Origin: JAOSJT01 sp035914695
GTDB taxonomy: Bacteria; Bacteroidota; Ignavibacteria; SZUA-365
Assembly (NCBI GenBank): GCA_035914695.1
Contig: JAMIQH010000141.1
Span: 1-9,840 of the forward strand
Length of the DNA: 9,840 bases
Reading direction: 5' to 3'
The notes under the pieces were generated by a model. That model worked only from the letters and a program-made list of their open reading frames with translations, searched no databases and was not told the origin of the DNA. Within the stretch, counting starts at the first letter, position 1. Each line of letters begins with the position of its first letter. This document shows positions 6,530-9,840 of the stretch, piece by piece. The translations under genes and the position numbers were made by a program.

Positions 6530-8107
6530 ATGCCGTTGTTCGGTTCGGAAATCGAATTCGCGATACAGTGCCTGTCGGCGGAACCAACCAGTTCCATGGA
6601 TTCGCTTGATGAAACGCGCGAGCGTTTCATCAAGCACCTCTACAGCAAACTCGGAGACTACCCGCATCTTCCAAGTGCCGATCTGCCACATGGGAGGTTC
6701 TTCTCCTGGGGTGGTCAGCTTTGTCGTGAGCGAGGGAACCGAATCGAAGTTGCCACACCGGAGGTGCAGGATCTCCGTTCAGCGGTAATCTACGAGAAAG
6801 CGATTGAGCGATTGCTGGAAAGCATTGCCACGAGCGTCACCGACGAAATGCCGCATGATCGCTGCGCTTTGGTCAAGAACAACAGGGACTATGGGTATAC
6901 ACGTGGAGAAACCACGCAAGGCATGCATCGGTCGGTGCTGATGCATCGAAGGACATCGCTGGGCTTCCTGCGACAGCAACTCGTGCCCTTCCTGATCACC
7001 CGCGTGTATTCCGGGGCTGGAACGCTCTCGCACGATCCTACCTGTCCCTCGATGGCGGTGTTTCAGCGCTCAGCCCATGTCCGAAAGGAGTGTGGTGCTC
7101 CGAGCGAACTCTCGCTTGTGTCGCAACGCGAGGAAAGTCTTTGTGGACAGGCGTATCCGTTCTATCGTAGACAACATCTCGAGATGGACGATAGTCTGAT
7201 GTCCGAGCTTGGCATGTATCTTTCCAGCATCACCGTCCTGGTGATGCACTTGATTGATCTGGGTGTTTCCTTCGTCGATGATATCGGTATCACCAACAGT
7301 ACGCAGCTGTTTCGCTCGATTTCTGATCACCCATCATCATACGTGCAGATCGACCGCTATCATCGGCTCACCCCGTGTGAAGTTCAGCGCCGGTATTTTG
7401 CCGTTCTCGAGAAGTATCAACACGCGCTTCCCTCCTACGCAAGCGAAGCGCTGGAGCGCCTCGATCATGTTCTGTCACTCATCGAATCCGGTGATCCCCA
7501 AGGTCGCCTTGGACTGATGCTGGACTTCTTCATCAAACGAAGGCTGTTCAGCGACTATCTTTCGAGCCGCGGACGAGACTGGGGCGAGATCAATCTCTGG
7601 TGGTCCGCTATCCATGCGAGCCGAATTCCTGTGTTCATTCTTCGCAATATGAGTGAAGGATTTCTCCGATATCTGTATCCGGAGACTTTCACCATTCATC
7701 AGACCAAGTACAACGAGTCTCCGGACATACACGGAATCATCGCCACCATAATTGACTTGATCCGGTTGGATGTTGGTTACCATACGCTGGGCAATGGCGG
7801 GCTCTTCCGTCGACTTGAAAAGGCGGGACTGCTCCGGCACCGCATCATCAGTGATGAGGAAATCAATGCCGCATTGCGGCATCCTCCCGAGACTGGGACG
7901 CGGAGTGATATTCGAGGTCAAGCCATCCTCGATCTGCACGCGGCAGGAACGGCCGCGAGTGCATCCTGGACTTCGGTCGTTGTTTCCGAGAGCAAGGACT
8001 ATCTCGATCTCTCCGATCCATGGGAACAGCGCGAAATCTGGGTCAGGCGGGTGGTGCGGCGCTTTGAAGACTTGCCACCCTTTTTACAGCGGCTGATAAA
8101 CTATTGA
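6530..8107 (+). CDS. Pup ligase family enzyme (PafA/Dop-like)
   Basis: At 525 residues it is longer than PafA (about 450-480). PafA/Dop motifs appear in order: GSEIEFA (5-11) for GIETEFG; GGQLCRERGNRIEVATPE (61-78) for GARLYLDVGSHPEYATAE; KNNRD (116-120) for KNNTD; LVPFLITRVYSGAG (151-164) for LPFLVTRQLICGAG; YRRQHLEMDDSLMSE (212-226) for YRRLHVIVGDSNMSE; EVQRRYF; IKRRLF (335-340) for IKRKLF; RLDVGYH (412-418) for QLDLAYH; DEEINAALRHPPET and IRGQAI (442-466). The family activates the C-terminal Glu of Pup with ATP and joins it to lysine, or reverses this (Dop). Spacing from the first motif to residue 67 matches PafA and leaves no room for the Dop loop, so ligase activity is favoured. Oddities: the catalytic Asp position is Glu67; the HEN segment is MHRSV; about 55 extra residues lie at 350-408. 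A GGGGAG sits 12 bases before ATG 6530. Confidence 0.92.
   Translation: MPLFGSEIEFAIQCLSAEPTSSMDSLDETRERFIKHLYSKLGDYPHLPSADLPHGRFFSWGGQLCRERGNRIEVATPEVQDLRSAVIYEKAIERLLESIATSVTDEMPHDRCALVKNNRDYGYTRGETTQGMHRSVLMHRRTSLGFLRQQLVPFLITRVYSGAGTLSHDPTCPSMAVFQRSAHVRKECGAPSELSLVSQREESLCGQAYPFYRRQHLEMDDSLMSELGMYLSSITVLVMHLIDLGVSFVDDIGITNSTQLFRSISDHPSSYVQIDRYHRLTPCEVQRRYFAVLEKYQHALPSYASEALERLDHVLSLIESGDPQGRLGLMLDFFIKRRLFSDYLSSRGRDWGEINLWWSAIHASRIPVFILRNMSEGFLRYLYPETFTIHQTKYNESPDIHGIIATIIDLIRLDVGYHTLGNGGLFRRLEKAGLLRHRIISDEEINAALRHPPETGTRSDIRGQAILDLHAAGTAASASWTSVVVSESKDYLDLSDPWEQREIWVRRVVRRFEDLPPFLQRLINY
6604..6635 (+). repeat. Perfect inverted repeat / GNRA-capped hairpin inside the ligase gene
   Basis: The arms GCTTGATGAAACGC (6604-6617) and GCGTTTCATCAAGC (6622-6635) are exact reverse complements over 14 bases and enclose the tetraloop GCGA, a GNRA type closed by a C-G pair. 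In mRNA this would be a very stable stem-loop 75 bases after the ligase start codon, spanning codons for residues 25-36. It is not followed by a T tract, so it is not a standard terminator. It may affect translation or decay of the ligase part of the message. Confidence 0.75.
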
Positions 8108-8255
8108 GTCATGAACAGCCGGATGATGCCAGTCAAACATGAAGTATCTTGAATCGCGTGAACAACGCGCCGAGCAGTCACCGTTACGCGCCGTGGTGAG
8201 CACGTGAGTGACGTCCGAGGCGTGTGTCGCTGTTGGAGCACATTATGGAACGAGC

Positions 8256-8261
8256 GAGAGG
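8256..8261 (+). promoter_or_regulatory. Ribosome binding site that sets the pyrophosphokinase start
   Basis: GAGAGG ends 8 bases before ATG 8270. It supports this ATG over the in-frame GTG at 8204, whose extra 22 residues (with VCRCWS) match nothing in the family. Confidence 0.6.
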
Positions 8262-8269
8262 AAAACGCA

Positions 8270-9226
8270 ATGAATGCAGAAGACTCGATCTCAATTTTTG
8301 GTGGCAGTGGGAGTCCATACCTGACGACGGCGATTTGTGAGCACCTCGGCGCGCGACAGGGCGAAAAGGATGTCATACATTTCTCCGAAGGTACCATCTT
8401 CGTTCGGATTCGTGAGAATGTACGCGGCAAGGACATTTTTCTCGTGCAGTCCACCGCCTATCCAGTGAATGACAATTTCATGGAACTCCTGTTCTGGGTC
8501 GATGCATTCAGACGCGCCAGCGCAGCGTCGGTCACCATTCTTGTTCCGTATTTCGCTTACGCGAAGGGCGACAAGAAAGACGAGCCCCGCGTTTCGATAC
8601 GCGCCCGGGTGTGTGCCGATGCGCTGCAGGCCGCCGGAGCGAACCGCATCGTTTTTCTCGATCTCCATGCCCCGCAGATTCAAGGTTTTTTTACCATTCC
8701 GGTGGACGATCTGCGCGCATACCCCACATTGTGCAAAGCACTGGTGAAAGAACTGGATCATGATTCTGTCGTCGTTTCACCGGATGTCGGTTTTGTGAAA
8801 ACCGCGCGATCCTATGCCGAAACGCTGGGCGCACCGCTCGCCATCGCCAACAAAAGTCGAAAGGGGCACGACGAGCGTGCGGAGGTGTATGAAATCATTG
8901 GTGATGTGAAGGATAAAACCGCAGTGATCGTTGACGATTTTTCCACCACAGGTGGAACACTCATCGAGGCGGCGAAACGCTTGCGACACCTGGGTGCGCG
9001 GAGAATCGTCGCGGCGATCACGCACTGCCTCTTCAACGAAGAGGGCATCGCGAAACTCGAAGCGAGTCCGATCGAGCGCCTCTATTGCACTGACAGCGTT
9101 GAGTCGGTGCGTGCATTTCACTCGAGTAAACTGGAAATTGTACCCATCGCACCATTGCTCGGCGAGGCGATTCGGCGCATTCACGAAAAGCGGAGCATCA
9201 GCGTCCTGTTCGAGTCATCGAGATAG
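8270..9226 (+). CDS. prs: Ribose-phosphate pyrophosphokinase (PRPP synthetase)
   Basis: The 318-residue product has the usual family length. It makes phosphoribosyl pyrophosphate from ribose 5-phosphate and ATP, feeding purine, pyrimidine, NAD, His and Trp synthesis in the cytoplasm. Motifs in order: PYFAYAKGDKKDEPRVSI (93-110; family YFgYARqDRK...), DLHAPQIQGFFTIPVDDL (131-148; family DLHadQIQGFFdiPVDnL, with the metal/ATP His), SPDVGFVKTARSYA (170-183; family SPDaGGvkRA), the flexible segment NKSRKGHDERAEV, and the PRPP-binding loop VIVDDFSTTGGT (219-230). The second Gly of SPDxGG is Phe and the YARxDR segment is YAKGDKK, so it belongs to a divergent branch of the family and may not be the only copy. 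It follows the Pup-ligase-like gene on the same strand after 162 bases and has its own ribosome binding site; co-transcription is possible but functional linkage is not shown. Confidence 0.93.
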   Translation: MNAEDSISIFGGSGSPYLTTAICEHLGARQGEKDVIHFSEGTIFVRIRENVRGKDIFLVQSTAYPVNDNFMELLFWVDAFRRASAASVTILVPYFAYAKGDKKDEPRVSIRARVCADALQAAGANRIVFLDLHAPQIQGFFTIPVDDLRAYPTLCKALVKELDHDSVVVSPDVGFVKTARSYAETLGAPLAIANKSRKGHDERAEVYEIIGDVKDKTAVIVDDFSTTGGTLIEAAKRLRHLGARRIVAAITHCLFNEEGIAKLEASPIERLYCTDSVESVRAFHSSKLEIVPIAPLLGEAIRRIHEKRSISVLFESSR

Positions 9227-9349
9227 TTGCTTCGCCATGGTGACTGCTCGGCCTGCGTGCATGCACGTCTCGAAATCGTATCGGTACCGAGTATGCATGG
9301 ATCGGAAAGCATGGGAATGGCAGGTCCCATCCCCGCTGCACAATAGGAA
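9227..9349. other. Intergenic stretch with short palindromes
   Basis: No gene is seen here. Two perfect palindromes occur 13 bases apart: CGTGCATGCACG (9256-9267) and TCGGTACCGA (9281-9290). A weaker stem ATGGGA/TCCCAT spans 9311-9330. They lie downstream of both flanking genes, so they more likely add to mRNA 3'-end structure than act as operators. Confidence 0.35.
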
Positions 9350-9376
9350 GGCGGGGCCGTGGAGCCCCGCCGTTTG
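9350..9376. terminator. Bidirectional hairpin terminator between convergent genes
   Basis: An 8-bp perfect GC stem (GGCGGGGC at 9350-9357, GCCCCGCC at 9364-9371) has a 6-base loop and is followed by GTTTG on the plus strand and by TTCCTATTG on the minus strand. T tracts are weak in both directions. Its place, between the ends of the pyrophosphokinase gene and the minus-strand secreted-protein gene, fits a shared terminator. Confidence 0.7.
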
Positions 9377-9405
9377 TTCGATGGATGTGGCCGAGCCCGC
9401 GGACC

Positions 9406-9840
9406 CTACCACGGCACAACCAATATCCGTGCCACTGCCGTCTTGTCACGCGAGATCATGCGGAGAAAGTAGAGCCCCGGATTTCGGCCGCTCGCATCCC
9501 ATCGCAGCGTGGATGATGACGGGGACATGTAGCCGTCGAACACCGTGCCCACCGTTCTGCCCAGCGCGTCGACGATATCGATGTGGACAATGCCAGGTCG
9601 GACGACGCGCACCGGGATGGTCACCACGGATTTGACTGGCATGGGATATGGCTTTCCGATTTCCATGGATGTGGGAAATGGGACGAGATTCTCCGCATCA
9701 TTGACCATGCGCTCTGTGCGATACACACCTGAATCGGCGGTACCCACGTAGAGCAGTATGGTGCTGTCCGTCACGATCGGGGAGAATGCCACCGCGGTCG
9801 TCTGAGTGACCTGCAGCCCGGCGTCATTGAACTCTGGTCT
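9406..9840 (-). CDS. Secreted type IX secretion cargo, C-terminal part with sorting domain
   Basis: The reading frame is open to the right edge, so the gene begins outside the window; 144 residues are visible, ending at TAG 9406-9408. The last 85 or so residues form a Por/type IX secretion C-terminal sorting domain: YPMPVKSVVTIPV (family YPNPfxxxtxIxf), HIDIVDALGRTVGTVFDG, a Ser-rich turn before LRWDASGRNPGLYFLRM (family W-D-G...G-x-Y-x-x-x-hydrophobic), and a final ARILVVPW strand. Before it, LLYVGTADSGVYRTERM resembles a blade of a beta-propeller or photosystem-stability (YCF48/BNR)-like repeat protein. The sorting domain would send the protein across the outer membrane through the type IX machinery, which is restricted to the Bacteroidota group and relatives. 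The cargo function is unknown. It is convergent with prs across the hairpin terminator. Confidence 0.88.
   Translation of the reverse strand, partial: RPEFNDAGLQVTQTTAVAFSPIVTDSTILLYVGTADSGVYRTERMVNDAENLVPFPTSMEIGKPYPMPVKSVVTIPVRVVRPGIVHIDIVDALGRTVGTVFDGYMSPSSSTLRWDASGRNPGLYFLRMISRDKTAVARILVVPW

Noticed and set aside
6530..8107. The ligase-like enzyme as an ordinary glutamine synthetase or glutamate-cysteine ligase
   Set aside because: These share a distant fold, but the ordered run of motifs (KNNRD, PFLITR...GAG, YRRQH...MSE, RLDVGYH, IRGQAI) is specific to PafA/Dop.
8139..8207. 22-residue ORF (MKYLESREQ...) in the gap after the ligase, considered as a second small modifier
   Set aside because: Too short, no ribosome binding site, no terminal Glu or Gln, no other support.
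8204..8269. N-terminal extension of the pyrophosphokinase from GTG 8204
   Set aside because: The extra 22 residues match nothing in the family, and a good ribosome binding site precedes ATG 8270.
1..9840. CRISPR arrays, tRNA or rRNA genes, insertion sequences
   Set aside because: No regularly spaced repeats, no tRNA-like cloverleaf, no rRNA segments and no transposase or terminal inverted repeats were seen by eye.

Overview
The window looks like a GC-rich member of the Bacteroidota/Chlorobiota side of the tree, for example an Ignavibacteria- or Kapabacteria-like lineage. Two things suggest this. The gene entering from the right end carries a type IX secretion (Por) C-terminal sorting domain, and the left end has a DUF4402 surface protein next to an usher-like outer-membrane protein. 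Most genes also lack strong Shine-Dalgarno sites. The phylum is inferred from these families and was not determined directly.

Layout, left to right. (1) 1-2888: the C-terminus of a DUF4402 fibre-subunit-like protein, a strong hairpin terminator, then an 850-residue usher-like outer-membrane protein. Together they resemble a surface-fibre assembly locus. (2) 2889-4979: an NtrC-type response regulator on the minus strand, divergent from a small protein with a histidine-phosphotransfer (Hpt) domain. They could form part of a phosphorelay; no sensor kinase is present in the window. (3) 4980-5481: mostly non-coding, with one doubtful 112-codon minus-strand ORF and, just before the next gene, a candidate sigma-54 promoter. 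(4) 5482-8107: a tight three-gene operon and the most interesting part of the window. It encodes a protein with two copies of a YbjN/secretion-chaperone-like fold, a 79-residue hydrophilic protein ending in glutamate, and a clear member of the Pup ligase/depupylase (PafA/Dop) family. (5) 8270-9226: a ribose-phosphate pyrophosphokinase with its own ribosome binding site, followed by a bidirectional hairpin terminator. (6) 9406-9840: the C-terminus of a secreted type IX cargo protein on the minus strand.

The central operon has the parts of a pupylation-like protein-conjugation system: a small modifier with a free C-terminal Glu, a carboxylate-amine ligase of the PafA type, and a third protein that could present the modifier or the target. 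No proteasome subunit, Mpa/ARC ATPase or second PafA/Dop paralogue is seen in the window. The ligase departs from the actinobacterial enzymes: the catalytic Asp position aligns with Glu, the His-Glu-Asn segment is changed, and there is an insertion of about 55 residues. An almost perfect GNRA-capped hairpin lies inside the ligase gene near its start. The nearby NtrC-type regulator and candidate sigma-54 promoter suggest, without proof, that the operon may be under regulated sigma-54 control.
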